64,000 nt of DNA from JBFJKD01 sp041601945 (lineage in GTDB: Bacteria; Pseudomonadota; Gammaproteobacteria; Pseudomonadales; Porticoccaceae). The translations under genes and the position numbers were made by a program. The notes under the pieces were generated by a model. It saw only the letters and a program-made list of their open reading frames with translations. It did not search any database and had not been told where the DNA came from. The stretch spans positions 28,570 to 92,569 of the forward strand of contig JBFIHG010000005.1 in NCBI GenBank assembly GCA_041601945.1, given 5' to 3'. Below, piece by piece: positions 26,876 through 36,370 of this stretch (the stretch's first letter is position 1; the number at the start of each line of letters is the position of its first letter).

Positions 26876-27481
26876 ATGCGAGTGCGCGGGAAAATTGTCA
26901 AATGGAGCGACGACAGAGGCTTTGGCTTTATTGCGCCTGAATTGGCGGGCAAACAAGTTTTTGTCCATATCAGTGCTTTTGCCGGAGGATCTCGTCGCCC
27001 TGAAATTGGCGATAGCGTAACCTTTGATTTGGTTCGCGACGCTCAGGGTCGCGACCGCGCGGAGAATGTAGTTGGAGAGCGTGAGGCTTTCGCGAGAGAG
27101 CGTGTTTCTAAATCACTTATTAGCGCAATCATCTTTCTTTTTGTAGTGGTTTTGGTAACAGCATCTGGACGACTGCCGGTAATAGTACTCTGGTTATACC
27201 TCGCCATGAGTGTGCTTACTTTTGCAGTGTACGCATATGATAAGTCCGCGGCTCGCAGGAATGCACAGCGTACCCCAGAGAATACCCTGCATATGTTAGC
27301 TTTGCTCGGCGGCTGGCCAGGCGCGATTTTTGCCCAGCATCGTCTGCGGCACAAAACGATCAAAAGGTCATTTCGAGTGGTATTCTGGATAACTCTGTTG
27401 GTTAACGTGTCGGCATTTGCGTATGTCCTGTCACCCTATGGTGCCTGGCTTGAAACTATTCTGAACCGAATTGCGGGTTGA
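26876..27481 (+). CDS. Cold-shock domain fused to DUF1294 membrane domain
   Basis: A 201-residue protein. Residues 1-65 form a cold-shock domain with both nucleic-acid motifs (RGFGFI and VFVHIS). A basic linker follows, then three or four hydrophobic segments of a DUF1294 domain containing YAYDKSAARRNAQRTPENTLH, the LALLGGWPGA block and HRLRHKTIK. This fusion is a known architecture in proteobacteria. The function of the membrane part is unknown; tethering an RNA-binding domain to the membrane is the simplest reading. It converges on valS. Confidence 0.9.
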   Translation: MRVRGKIVKWSDDRGFGFIAPELAGKQVFVHISAFAGGSRRPEIGDSVTFDLVRDAQGRDRAENVVGEREAFARERVSKSLISAIIFLFVVVLVTASGRLPVIVLWLYLAMSVLTFAVYAYDKSAARRNAQRTPENTLHMLALLGGWPGAIFAQHRLRHKTIKRSFRVVFWITLLVNVSAFAYVLSPYGAWLETILNRIAG

Positions 27482-27535
27482 ACAGTAGCCGTTAGGGTAA
27501 TGGAAAGCTGGCGGGCAGTTACCTGGACTCGGTTA

Positions 27536-27557
27536 ATCGGCGATGTTGCTCGCCGAT
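27536..27557. terminator. Perfect hairpin between convergent genes
   Basis: An 8-bp perfect stem (ATCGGCGA/TCGCCGAT) with a 6-base loop lies four bases past the valS stop and 54 bases past the cold-shock gene. There is no T-run in either direction, so intrinsic termination is uncertain. The location between convergent stops supports a termination or 3'-end role. Confidence 0.35.
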
Positions 27558-27561
27558 CAAT

Positions 27562-30330
27562 TCAAAGCTCCGCAATACGCTTTTTCTGGTCGTCCATTTT
27601 TTCAAGTGCCGTTTCTATTTCCTCGGCGCGGGCTCGTTCTTTGGCAACGACATCCGCCGGGGCATTGGCGACGAAGCGCTCGTTGTTAAGCTTGCCCTGA
27701 ATCTGCTGCAAATTTTTGTGCAGCTTGTTGATTTCCTTGTCGAGACGGGCGAGTTCCGCACTCTTGTCGATGAGCCCGGCCATGGGCACAAGAATTTCCA
27801 TATTGCCTGCCAGTGCGGTGGCGCTGGCGGGCGCCGCGTCGCCGGGAGTTAGCCAGGTAACAGTATCGAGGTTGGCGAGTCGGGTCAGGAATTGACGGTT
27901 TTCATCGAGGCGGCGACGGTCCTCAGGGTTGCCATTTTTGATAAATATTGGCAGTGGTGTTTTCGGCGGAATATTCATTTCGCCGCGCACATTGCGAATC
28001 GCGAGAATAACCTGTTTGACCCATTCGATGTCCGCTACAGCAGCGGCATCGATTTTTTCTGTTTGCGGTTTCGGAAAGGCTTGCAGCATGATGCTGTCGC
28101 CCTCGGCACCGGCAAGGGTTTTGATTTTCTGCCAGATTTCCTCGGTGATAAACGGCATCAGCGGATGGGCCAGGCGCAGGGTGGCTTCCAGCACCCGAAT
28201 CAGTGTGCGGCGTGTACCTTTTTTGAGGGCCTGCGGGGCGTTGTCGTCCCACAGCACCGGTTTAGATAACTCCAGGTACCAGTCGCAGTAATCGGACCAG
28301 ATGAAATCGTAAAGGGCCTGCGAGGCGAGGTCGAAACGATAACTATCGATGCCGGCCGCAACGGCCTGCTCCGCTTCCTGCAGGCGGCTGATAATCCAGC
28401 GATCGGCGAGTGTCAGTTGATAATCGTCGCTGTCATCCTGGCCACAGTCCTGATCTTCGGCGTTCATCAATACGTAGCGAGTAGCGTTCCAGATTTTGTT
28501 ACAAAAATTGCGAAAACCGCCAATCCGGCCCACGTCGAATTTAATATCCCGGCCAGTAGAGGCGAGGGAATAGTAGGTGTAGCGCAGGGCATCGGTGCCA
28601 TAGGCCGCAATGCCATCGGGAAATTCAGCGCGAGTTTGTTTTTCAATCTTGTCGCGCAGGTGCGGCTGCATCATCCCCGCAGTGCGCTTGCTGATCAGGG
28701 GGGTGAGTTCAATGCCGTCGATCAGATCAATCGGGTCGAGTACGTTGCCCTTGGATTTGGACATCTTGTCGCCGTGGCTGTCGCGCACCAGGCCGTGTAC
28801 ATACACGGTGCGAAACGGTACTTCACCCATAAAGTACAGGGTGAACATGATCATTCTGGCGACCCAGAAGAAAATAATGTCGAAGCCGGTAACCAATACG
28901 CTGGTGGGGTGAAACATTTTCAGCTCAGGGGTATTTTGCGGCCAGCCTAGGGTGCCGAAGGTCCACAGTCCGGAGGAGAACCAGGTGTCGAGTACGTCTT
29001 CGTCCTGGACGAGGGAGATATCCTCCGGGATGGCGTGTTTTCCCCGGATGTCCTGTTCGCTGCGTCCCACGTAAATCGTGCCATCTTCGGCGTACCAGGC
29101 GGGAATACGGTGCCCCCACCACAACTGGCGACTGATGCACCAGTCCTGAATATCCCTCATCCAGGAAAAGTACATGTTTTCGTATTGTTTGGGCACAAAC
29201 TGAATCGCGTTGGTTTCTACGGCGGCGATGGCTTTCTCCGCGAGAGGTTTGGCGCTCACATACCACTGATCGGTGAGCCAGGGTTCGATCACCACCCCGG
29301 AGCGATCGCCGCGAGGTACTTTGAGCTGATGATCCATAACCTTGTCGAGCAAACCGAGGGCATCGAGGTCCGCGACAATTTGTTTGCGCGCCTGGAAACG
29401 TTCCATCCCGCGATAAGCTGGTGGTACGTTGTCGTTAAGTTTGGCATCGCGATCGAGAATGTTCAGCAAGGGCAATTGATGGCGCTGGCCCATGTCGTAA
29501 TCATTAAAGTCGTGCGCGGGGGTGATTTTTACGCAACCGGTGCCAAACGCTACATCCACGTAGTCATCGGCAATAATCGGAATTTCCCGATCCGCGAGGG
29601 GCAGCAGCAGGGTTTTACCGATCAGGTGCTGGTAGCGCTCGTCACCGGGGTTTACCGCGACAGCGCTATCGCCCAGCATGGTTTCGGGACGGGTGGTGGC
29701 GACGGTGAGATGGCCACTGCCATCGGCAAGGGGGTAGCGAAAGTGCCACAGGTGCCCCTGTTCTTCTTCCGCGATAACTTCCAGGTCGGAAATGGCGGTG
29801 TGCAGTTGCGGATCCCAGTTGACCAGACGCTTGCCGCGATAAATCAGGCCATCTTCGTGGAGGCGAATAAACGCTTCCTGCACGGCCTGAGAAAAACCGT
29901 CGTCCATGGTGAAACGTTCCCGGGACCAGTCCGGAGAAGCACCCAGGCGGCGCAATTGTTGCGTGATATTACCGCCGGACTCCTGTTTCCACTGCCACAC
30001 TTTTTGTATAAATTGCTCGCGTCCCAGATCGTGGCGCGTCAATCCGTCTGCTTCAAGCTGGCGCTCAACCACCATCTGCGTTGCGATGCCCGCATGGTCG
30101 GTACCGACCTGCCACAGGGTGTTGCTGCCGCGCATGCGCTGATAGCGTATCAGCGCATCCATAATCGCTTCCTGAAAACCGTGGCCCATATGCAGGCTGC
30201 CGGTCACATTTGGCGGTGGAATCATGATGCAATAAGGCTCCCCGCTGCCAGACGGTTTGAAATAGCCATTTTTTTCCCACAGCTCGTACCAGTGAGTTTC
30301 GATGGCCTGGGGGTCGTAGGTTTTTTCCAT
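27562..30330 (-). CDS. valS: Valine--tRNA ligase
   Basis: A 922-residue class I aminoacyl-tRNA synthetase. The HIGH motif appears as HMGH at residues 47-50 within PPPNVTGSLHMGHGF, and the KMSKS motif lies near residue 521 (GDKMSKSKGN). The editing domain, anticodon-binding domain and C-terminal coiled coil (ELARLDKEINKLHKNLQQIQ) are all present, as expected for ValRS. A 453-residue frame on the opposite strand is a shadow. It is the last gene of the pepA-holC-hypothetical-valS series; about 90 bases separate it from the hypothetical gene. Confidence 0.97.
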   Translation of the reverse strand: MEKTYDPQAIETHWYELWEKNGYFKPSGSGEPYCIMIPPPNVTGSLHMGHGFQEAIMDALIRYQRMRGSNTLWQVGTDHAGIATQMVVERQLEADGLTRHDLGREQFIQKVWQWKQESGGNITQQLRRLGASPDWSRERFTMDDGFSQAVQEAFIRLHEDGLIYRGKRLVNWDPQLHTAISDLEVIAEEEQGHLWHFRYPLADGSGHLTVATTRPETMLGDSAVAVNPGDERYQHLIGKTLLLPLADREIPIIADDYVDVAFGTGCVKITPAHDFNDYDMGQRHQLPLLNILDRDAKLNDNVPPAYRGMERFQARKQIVADLDALGLLDKVMDHQLKVPRGDRSGVVIEPWLTDQWYVSAKPLAEKAIAAVETNAIQFVPKQYENMYFSWMRDIQDWCISRQLWWGHRIPAWYAEDGTIYVGRSEQDIRGKHAIPEDISLVQDEDVLDTWFSSGLWTFGTLGWPQNTPELKMFHPTSVLVTGFDIIFFWVARMIMFTLYFMGEVPFRTVYVHGLVRDSHGDKMSKSKGNVLDPIDLIDGIELTPLISKRTAGMMQPHLRDKIEKQTRAEFPDGIAAYGTDALRYTYYSLASTGRDIKFDVGRIGGFRNFCNKIWNATRYVLMNAEDQDCGQDDSDDYQLTLADRWIISRLQEAEQAVAAGIDSYRFDLASQALYDFIWSDYCDWYLELSKPVLWDDNAPQALKKGTRRTLIRVLEATLRLAHPLMPFITEEIWQKIKTLAGAEGDSIMLQAFPKPQTEKIDAAAVADIEWVKQVILAIRNVRGEMNIPPKTPLPIFIKNGNPEDRRRLDENRQFLTRLANLDTVTWLTPGDAAPASATALAGNMEILVPMAGLIDKSAELARLDKEINKLHKNLQQIQGKLNNERFVANAPADVVAKERARAEEIETALEKMDDQKKRIAEL

Positions 30331-30418
30331 AAATTTTCAGCAGGTCGGCAGGGAAGTATTCAGGAATCAGCAAAGCGCGCAATTATACGGGCATAAACAC
30401 CGAGCCACTAGGGAGCAG

Positions 30419-30823
30419 TCAGTCGGATCTGGAATCTTTGTGGTGCTGGCGCGCCGCCGCCAATCCGCTGACGTAATCGTACAGCCGAATCCGCAGCTCG
30501 TGCTCCAGGCGGGGTAGAAATTCCGCCACCAGGTCCTCGACAATGGCTTCGATTTTCTCCACCTCGTGACTGCCGGGCAGGGGTAAATCCTGAAACAGAG
30601 GCGGCTGCTGGAAAGGTGATTCTTGTTCCTCGTCGCCGTTCTCCGCGCCATGCAACTCCGTAAGAATGGGTATATCCAGATCGTCCGCGTCGAGTTGGTC
30701 TTCGGGCAGCGCCACCAGATCATCTACCGTGGGAATGCCGTCCTCTGACGGGGGTGGCGCTGAGCCGCCGACGTTGCGGTGGAAAGGGTCGGGGGAAATT
30801 TTGTGCGGGGCGTCGTCGCTCAT
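30419..30823 (-). CDS. Hypothetical acidic protein between holC and valS
   Basis: A 134-residue protein with an acidic, proline-rich N-terminal half (DLVALPEDQLDADDLDIPIL) and a C-terminal helix-rich region (EKIEAIVEDLVAEFLPRLEHEL). There is no signal peptide or membrane segment. It starts seven bases after the holC stop, so it is cotranscribed with holC. A small unannotated gene in this position occurs in related Gammaproteobacteria. The DIPILTE motif resembles short peptide motifs seen in other uncharacterised proteins; I cannot assign a function. Confidence 0.75.
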   Translation of the reverse strand: MSDDAPHKISPDPFHRNVGGSAPPPSEDGIPTVDDLVALPEDQLDADDLDIPILTELHGAENGDEEQESPFQQPPLFQDLPLPGSHEVEKIEAIVEDLVAEFLPRLEHELRIRLYDYVSGLAAARQHHKDSRSD

Positions 30824-30830
30824 GGTTTAT

Positions 30831-31274
30831 TTACGCAGTGGCCGCGGTCAGTGGAAGGCTTTGTTCCTGGAAGCCGAGGGGGTAACCGCGATCCCGGTAA
30901 TAGCGGTATCGCGCCCGTTTGTGCTCGGTAACGGTGTGGTCATCGTAGACAATTTCGATCAGCTTATCAAAACGACTGAACCAGTCCGCCGTGGTAGTGG
31001 GACACAGGTTGATTAATAACCCGTGGTGCTGGTGCGGCGTGTCACCCCAGCTAATACTGATCGCATGGCGTGGTTGCGCAGCGACACTGTGGGCGGTAAG
31101 CGCCGCGCCAGGGTAGTTGGTCAGCAGTTGATCGAGCTGTGCGCCGACGTGGTGGTCAGGCACGTGCAATAACACGTCGGGGTGAATACTGGCAGCATTT
31201 ACAGTTAGCTCACAGGCTAACGCCAACGCGCTTTGATAATCCCCCGGCACCTGATAGAAACTAATGTGGGTCAC
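30831..31274 (-). CDS. holC: DNA polymerase III subunit chi
   Basis: A 147-residue protein. The chi subunit links the clamp loader to single-strand-binding protein. The start MTHISFYQ, the AISISWGDTP block (typical: I.I.WG..P) and the C-terminal RARYRYYRDRGYPL are characteristic. It lies eight bases after pepA and seven before a small hypothetical gene, in the order pepA-holC-valS that is common in Gammaproteobacteria. Confidence 0.92.
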   Translation of the reverse strand: MTHISFYQVPGDYQSALALACELTVNAASIHPDVLLHVPDHHVGAQLDQLLTNYPGAALTAHSVAAQPRHAISISWGDTPHQHHGLLINLCPTTTADWFSRFDKLIEIVYDDHTVTEHKRARYRYYRDRGYPLGFQEQSLPLTAATA

Positions 31275-31282
31275 GGCAACTC

Positions 31283-32767
31283 TCAGTCGGCCAGGTTGCG
31301 CAGATATTCCATTAACAGCGGTACTGGCCGCCCGGTCGCGCCCTTGGGCGCGCTGTTCCAGGCGGTGCCAGCGATGTCCAGATGGGCCCAGCGGTAGTCT
31401 TTGGTAAAGCGCCCGAGAAAACAGGCCGCGGTCACACTGCCACCGCCCTGACCACCGATATTGGCCATATCCGCAAAATTACTTTTTAACTGCTCGTCGT
31501 ATTCTTCCCACAGGGGCATTTGCCAGGCTCTATCGCCGGAAACCTGGCCGGCAGCGAGTAATTGCCCGGCGAGCTCGTCGTTGTTGCTGAACAGACCGGA
31601 GGCATGGTTGCCCAGTGCCACCACGCAGGCGCCGGTCAGGGTTGCAATGTCAATCACCGCGGCCGGTTTGTAACGGGCGGCGTAGGTCAGGGCGTCGCAT
31701 AAAATCAGGCGACCTTCGGCGTCGGTATTGAGAATTTCAATGCTCTGCCCGGACATGGACGTGACCACATCGCCGGGTTTGGTAGCGGCGCCACTGGGCA
31801 GATTTTCGACCGCAGGTACGATGCCCACGACATTGATCGGTAGCGCCAACTCAGCGAGGGCCTGCATGACACCGAACACGCTGGCAGCGCCGCACATGTC
31901 GTACTTCATTTCGTCCATCTTGGCGCCGGGTTTAAGGCTGATGCCACCGGAGTCGAAGGTGACCCCTTTACCCACCAGTACCACGGGTGGCTGTGTGCGG
32001 TTTTTGGCGCCGCGATATTCCATGGCGATCAGAAAAGCCGGTTGTTCAGTGCCAGCGGTAACGGACAGCAGCGAACCCATCTTCAGCTCGGCCATCTGTT
32101 TTTCGCTGAGTACCCGGGTGGTAATCGCCGGGTGTTTGCGACCCAGGGCGCGGGCCTGGCTGGCGAGGTAGGCCGGATTACAGGTGTTGCCGGGTAAATC
32201 CCCTAGCAGGCGTGCGGCGTTAGCGCCGTTGGCTACGGCCGCGCCGTATTTCAGACCGGCCTTGATAGCTGGCAACTGTTTGGCATTCGGACTGATGACG
32301 GTGATGTGTTTGAGCCTGGACGCAGGCTGAGGTGTCGACAGGCTTTGGCTATAACGATACTCGGATTCGGTGAACAGCCGCGCGAGTTGCTGAGCAGCCC
32401 ACTGGTTATCGCCCTGTTCGATTTTAATAGTGGCGAGGTCGAATAGCGCCGACGTGGCAGGTGTTTTACTCAATGCCTGAGCAGCCGCACGCATAATCTT
32501 CAAAAATCCCTGGCGGGAGATAGCATCCATACCCACACCGACCAACAGCAGTCGGTGCGCGGCAAGGCCCGCCGGCTCGTGCAGGAGCAGGGTATTACCG
32601 GCTTTGCCGTTGATATCGCCCGCCTTGATGCAGCGCGCAATCAAGCCACCGGAGGCCTTATCGACTTTCCTGGCCGTTGCCGACAAGTCTTTGCCAGAGG
32701 ATATAGGCAGTACCAGGCAGTCAGTTCTGGTGGTAGCGACATCGACGTGGCGTGCAGTGAACTTCAT
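31283..32767 (-). CDS. pepA: Cytosol (leucyl) aminopeptidase PepA
   Basis: A 494-residue M17 metallopeptidase. Metal and catalytic residues are in VGKGVTFDSGGISLKPG (near residue 267), MDEMKYDMCGAA and the signature NTDAEGRL (near residue 349). It releases N-terminal amino acids, preferably leucine, using two divalent metals. Family members also bind DNA in E. coli (Xer recombination, carAB control); nothing here tests that. It is divergent from lptF and heads the pepA-holC-hypothetical-valS cluster, matching the standard gammaproteobacterial neighbourhood. Confidence 0.96.
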   Translation of the reverse strand: MKFTARHVDVATTRTDCLVLPISSGKDLSATARKVDKASGGLIARCIKAGDINGKAGNTLLLHEPAGLAAHRLLLVGVGMDAISRQGFLKIMRAAAQALSKTPATSALFDLATIKIEQGDNQWAAQQLARLFTESEYRYSQSLSTPQPASRLKHITVISPNAKQLPAIKAGLKYGAAVANGANAARLLGDLPGNTCNPAYLASQARALGRKHPAITTRVLSEKQMAELKMGSLLSVTAGTEQPAFLIAMEYRGAKNRTQPPVVLVGKGVTFDSGGISLKPGAKMDEMKYDMCGAASVFGVMQALAELALPINVVGIVPAVENLPSGAATKPGDVVTSMSGQSIEILNTDAEGRLILCDALTYAARYKPAAVIDIATLTGACVVALGNHASGLFSNNDELAGQLLAAGQVSGDRAWQMPLWEEYDEQLKSNFADMANIGGQGGGSVTAACFLGRFTKDYRWAHLDIAGTAWNSAPKGATGRPVPLLMEYLRNLAD

Positions 32768-32982
32768 GGTTCCCCCGAGACAAAGATAGATGAATGCTGG
32801 ATAATCGCGATCTGGCTAGTGTATGCCAAGCGCGTCACCAGACCAACCGATGGCACGGCATTCGGGTGTCGTAAGCCGGTTATATTGAATAGTTACTGAG
32901 TGTCCATGGGGTCGTTGATGAATTTGCCGGTTGCACAGCCTGTGCTGAATATTCGCTTTCTGGGACACAAGGCCTTCGTGCG

Positions 32983-34086
32983 TTGATTATTTTTCGTTAT
33001 CTGGCTCGCGATTTACTCGCAATTACCGGTGCTGTGTGCGCAGTACTGTTGCTGGTTGTAATCAGCAGCCGTTTTGTTAAATATCTGGCGGATGCCGCCG
33101 CGGGTTATCTGGACGCGAATATTCTGTTTGCGCTGATTGGTTATCGCATTCCGGGCTTTTTGGAACTTATTTTACCGTTAGCATTTTTTCTGGCGATTTT
33201 ACTTGCCTACGGGCGTTTGTACGTCGATAGTGAAATGACTGTGCTATTTGCCTGTGGTATGAGTAAAAACAGGTTATTGGGTTACACCATGGCGGTTGCG
33301 CTGGTGATAGCGGTGCTGGTGGGTTGGCTGAGTCTGTCCGTCAGTCCGGGTGGACTGGCAAAAGTCGATGCCCTGTTTCAGGCGCAAACCCAGCGCGATG
33401 AATTTGAGGGGGTGGAAGCGGGCAAATTCTATCAATTGCGCGAAGAGCGGGGCGTAACCTACGCGGAGTCGATCGATGCGCAGCGCAAACTCCATAACGT
33501 CTTTCTCGCTGAATCGGGCGGCGCGGCAAGCAAAGATCCACGCCTGGTGATCGTGGTTGCGACCAGTGGCAGTCCGCGCACGGCGCAGGCCAGCGGTGAA
33601 AATTATCTGGTGCTCGAAGACGGTTATCGGATTCAGGGGGTTCCCGGGCGTGCGGATTTTCAGGTGACGGCGTTTAAGGAATATGGCCAGCGCCTCGCGC
33701 GACCCAGAGAAAATAATAAACTATCCGTCAGGTCCCTGCCCACGCAAACACTGTGGAACTCCGACGATCCGAAACATATCGCAACATTGCAGTGGCGCTA
33801 TTCGGTGCCGATGCTGGTGTTGGTGGTCAGTCTGATGGCAGTGCCGTTAAGTCGTACTAATCCGCGCTCGGGTCGGTTTGTGAAGATTTTGCCAGCGGTG
33901 CTGTTATACATTCTCTATCTGGTTGCGCTCAACGGTGCAAAAAGTTATCTCGAAGACGACAAACTTGCGCCCTGGATCGGATTGTGGTTTGTGCATTTTA
34001 TTTTTCTCGCCGTTGCGGCGGGGTTACTGGCCTGGGATAACGGATGGCGTCCACGTTGGTCATTGCTGCGTCGGTGGGCTGAATAA
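32983..34086 (+). CDS. lptF: LPS export ABC transporter permease LptF
   Basis: A 367-residue inner-membrane permease of the LptB2FG complex that extracts lipopolysaccharide. Six transmembrane segments flank a periplasmic beta-jellyroll region. The start MIIFRYLARDLL matches the usual LptF N-terminus exactly, although the codon is TTG and no ATG or GTG lies upstream in frame; conservation therefore decides the start. It overlaps lptG at TAATG and is divergent from pepA, the standard arrangement. Confidence 0.95.
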   Translation: MIIFRYLARDLLAITGAVCAVLLLVVISSRFVKYLADAAAGYLDANILFALIGYRIPGFLELILPLAFFLAILLAYGRLYVDSEMTVLFACGMSKNRLLGYTMAVALVIAVLVGWLSLSVSPGGLAKVDALFQAQTQRDEFEGVEAGKFYQLREERGVTYAESIDAQRKLHNVFLAESGGAASKDPRLVIVVATSGSPRTAQASGENYLVLEDGYRIQGVPGRADFQVTAFKEYGQRLARPRENNKLSVRSLPTQTLWNSDDPKHIATLQWRYSVPMLVLVVSLMAVPLSRTNPRSGRFVKILPAVLLYILYLVALNGAKSYLEDDKLAPWIGLWFVHFIFLAVAAGLLAWDNGWRPRWSLLRRWAE

Positions 34087-35147
34087 TGCGCCTGTTGTCC
34101 CGCTATGTTGCTACTACAGTGCTGGGTGCTATTGGCATCGTACTGTTGATCGTGGTCGGCATTGATTCGATTGCAAGTGTGGTGGACGGCGCGGGCGATA
34201 TTCGCAATCAGTATCAATTTTCCGATGTGTTGTACAACACCTTGCTCGAAGTGCCTTCGAGCGCTTATATCAATCTTCCGTTTGCGGCCCTGATAGGGTG
34301 TCTGCTGGGCATGGGTTTGATGGCCGGCAACAGTGAGCTGGTGGTAATGCGCACCGCGGGTGTATCGCTATTACGGATTGCCGGATTTGTCACGCGGCCG
34401 GTACTAGTGTTGGTGGTTATCAGTGTAATCATCGGCGAGTGGGTCGTGCCGTTTACGGATCAACTGGCAGAAAGCCGACGCATGGTATTGCGTGGCGAAC
34501 AAAAAATGTTATCTGCCACTAGCGGGGTCTGGAATCGCGAAGGGAATGAGTTTGTGCATTTCAATGCTGTGTATCCCAACGGCCAGTTGCATGGCGTTAC
34601 CCGCTATCAGTTTAACGCGGAACAACAATTACAAGCGGCGAGTTACGCCAAACGCGCTACCTATATGGGTAGTCATTGGCAGGAAGAGCAGGGCGAGGTA
34701 ACGCAATTTAACGAAAACGGCACTGCGGTCAGTACATTTGATGTACGTGAATGGCAGACGCCGATGTCGCCGGATTTATTGCAATTACTGGTTATGCCAC
34801 CCGAATCTCTGTCCATGCGCAGCCTGCATCATTATGGAAATTACCTGGAGGAACAGGGCCAGGAATCCGCGCGCTACTGGTTATCGTTCTGGAGCAAAGC
34901 CCTACAACCGGCGATTGTATTGAGTCTCGTACTGATTGCAATCTCGTTTATTTTTGGGCCGCTGCGGGAAGCCACCATGGGTTATCGGATTTTTTCCGGT
35001 GTGCTGGTGGGTATCGCGTTTCGCACCTGTCAGGAATTACTCGGGCCGTCGAGTATAGTGTTTGGTTTTTCGCCCTTCTGGGCGATATTGGTCCCGGTGT
35101 TGGTGTCGTGCCTGATTGGTGCGATTCTTCTGCGCCGTGCTGCCTGA
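34086..35147 (+). CDS. lptG: LPS export ABC transporter permease LptG
   Basis: A 353-residue permease, partner of LptF, with the same layout: transmembrane helices at both ends and a periplasmic domain around residues 130-260. The start MRLLSRYVATTVLGAIGIVLL and the LPFAALIGCLLGMGLMAGNSELVVMRTAG block are typical. Start codon overlaps the lptF stop, so they are translationally coupled. Converges on an RDD-family gene with five bases between stops. Confidence 0.95.
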   Translation: MRLLSRYVATTVLGAIGIVLLIVVGIDSIASVVDGAGDIRNQYQFSDVLYNTLLEVPSSAYINLPFAALIGCLLGMGLMAGNSELVVMRTAGVSLLRIAGFVTRPVLVLVVISVIIGEWVVPFTDQLAESRRMVLRGEQKMLSATSGVWNREGNEFVHFNAVYPNGQLHGVTRYQFNAEQQLQAASYAKRATYMGSHWQEEQGEVTQFNENGTAVSTFDVREWQTPMSPDLLQLLVMPPESLSMRSLHHYGNYLEEQGQESARYWLSFWSKALQPAIVLSLVLIAISFIFGPLREATMGYRIFSGVLVGIAFRTCQELLGPSSIVFGFSPFWAILVPVLVSCLIGAILLRRAA

Positions 35148-35152
35148 TGGAT

Positions 35153-35689
35153 TTATTTCTTTTCTTTGGGTAATTCCACGACCTGTGTTTGCGTTACTTG
35201 ATCGTGCCACGCGTCGCCGCGGGGGTTAAAAAAGCACCACAGGTAACCCGCACCAAAGGCTACGAGCGCCAGTGGCGCCAGTGCGCTGCGCAGCCAGCAC
35301 TGTTTCCAGGTTGGTGTTCCCCCGGCGCGGTTCTGTAATTGGAGTCGCCAGGTTTTCATCCCCAGGGTTTGACCGCTGCGTCGCCAGCACCAGCTATAGA
35401 ATAGCGCCAGCGAACCCCACCAGCCGCTTAATAACAGATAGCGCCAGACTCCGGTGAGTGGCGTCTGGGCACTTTCAACCCCTGTGAATAGCACCCGCGC
35501 ACCCAGAATTAGCCCCGCGTAAGTGAGGCTGATGGCGAACAGCAACAGGCTGTCGTACACCAGTGCCATCAGGCGACGGAGTACGCCGGCGACGCGTGGT
35601 TGTGGAATTAAATTTTCCGGCCTGTCGGAACTGGATGTTTCCTGCAAGAGAGTCTTCCCGTTGAGTAGCCGTATGCGGCACGCAGGCAT
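35153..35689 (-). CDS. RDD family membrane protein
   Basis: A 178-residue protein with about three hydrophobic segments. The RDD signature appears as AGVLRRLMALVYDSLLLFA near residue 33 and the GQTLGMKTWRLQL motif near residue 112. RDD proteins are small membrane proteins of unclear role; some have Na+/H+ antiport activity. It is placed tail-to-tail with lptG, as often seen in related genomes. The first 30 residues are poorly conserved, so the start could be later. Confidence 0.85.
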   Translation of the reverse strand: MPACRIRLLNGKTLLQETSSSDRPENLIPQPRVAGVLRRLMALVYDSLLLFAISLTYAGLILGARVLFTGVESAQTPLTGVWRYLLLSGWWGSLALFYSWCWRRSGQTLGMKTWRLQLQNRAGGTPTWKQCWLRSALAPLALVAFGAGYLWCFFNPRGDAWHDQVTQTQVVELPKEKK

Positions 35690-35839
35690 TTTAGCAAAAG
35701 TGGTGCCCTTGCGGCGACGGCTGCCACTTGTGTCGAACGGAAATATCCCGATAATACCGCAGCGCCGCGTACGCTCATGGCGGGGTGTCAGTACGGTAAT
35801 GAAGGTTTACGGGCCAGTTGTCTACGCTAGGGGCGGACC

Positions 35840-36370
35840 ATGCGGAAAAAATCAGAACATCTTCTCGAAACATTTATTTTTAACAGCCGCTGGATTCTGG
35901 CGCCCTTCTATCTCGGGCTGGTTTTTGCCATGGCCATGTTGCTGGTAAAGTTTGCCCAGGAATTTTTGCATATTGTGCCGCACATCCTCGACAGCTCGGA
36001 AAGTCAGATGATATTGGCGATCCTCACCCTGGTGGATATGTCCCTGGTGGCGAGCCTGTTGCTGATTATTGTATTTAGCGGGTACGAGAATTTCGTCTCC
36101 AAAATCGATACCGGGGGTCACGAGGATCGTCCCGACTGGATGGGTAAAGTCGATTTTTCGGGACTTAAAATAAAATTAATCGCCTCCATCGTGGCGATTT
36201 CAGGCATCGAGTTACTCAAAGCGTTTGTGAATATTTCCACCATGACAGTGGAAGACATGGCACTCACCGAACGCCAGATGATGTGGCGCGTGATTATTCA
36301 CCTGGTGCTGGTGATTTCCGGGGTTCTTTTTGCGTTGATGGATCGTATCGCTGGCACTCACGATCATTAA
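35840..36370 (+). CDS. UPF0114/YqhA family membrane protein
   Basis: A 176-residue protein with about four transmembrane helices. The N-terminus FIFNSRWILAPFYLGLVFAMAMLL and the central block FVSKID...RPDWMGKVDFSGLKIKL are typical of the YqhA family. The family is uncharacterised. The ATG is preceded by AGGGGCGG. Its stop codon overlaps the stop of the convergent oxidase gene by three bases (both TAA within 36367-36370). Confidence 0.88.
   Translation: MRKKSEHLLETFIFNSRWILAPFYLGLVFAMAMLLVKFAQEFLHIVPHILDSSESQMILAILTLVDMSLVASLLLIIVFSGYENFVSKIDTGGHEDRPDWMGKVDFSGLKIKLIASIVAISGIELLKAFVNISTMTVEDMALTERQMMWRVIIHLVLVISGVLFALMDRIAGTHDH

Noticed and set aside
29035..30396. A 453-codon open frame on the plus strand opposite valS
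   Set aside because: It lies entirely antisense to a well-supported essential gene, and its translation shows no recognisable family pattern.
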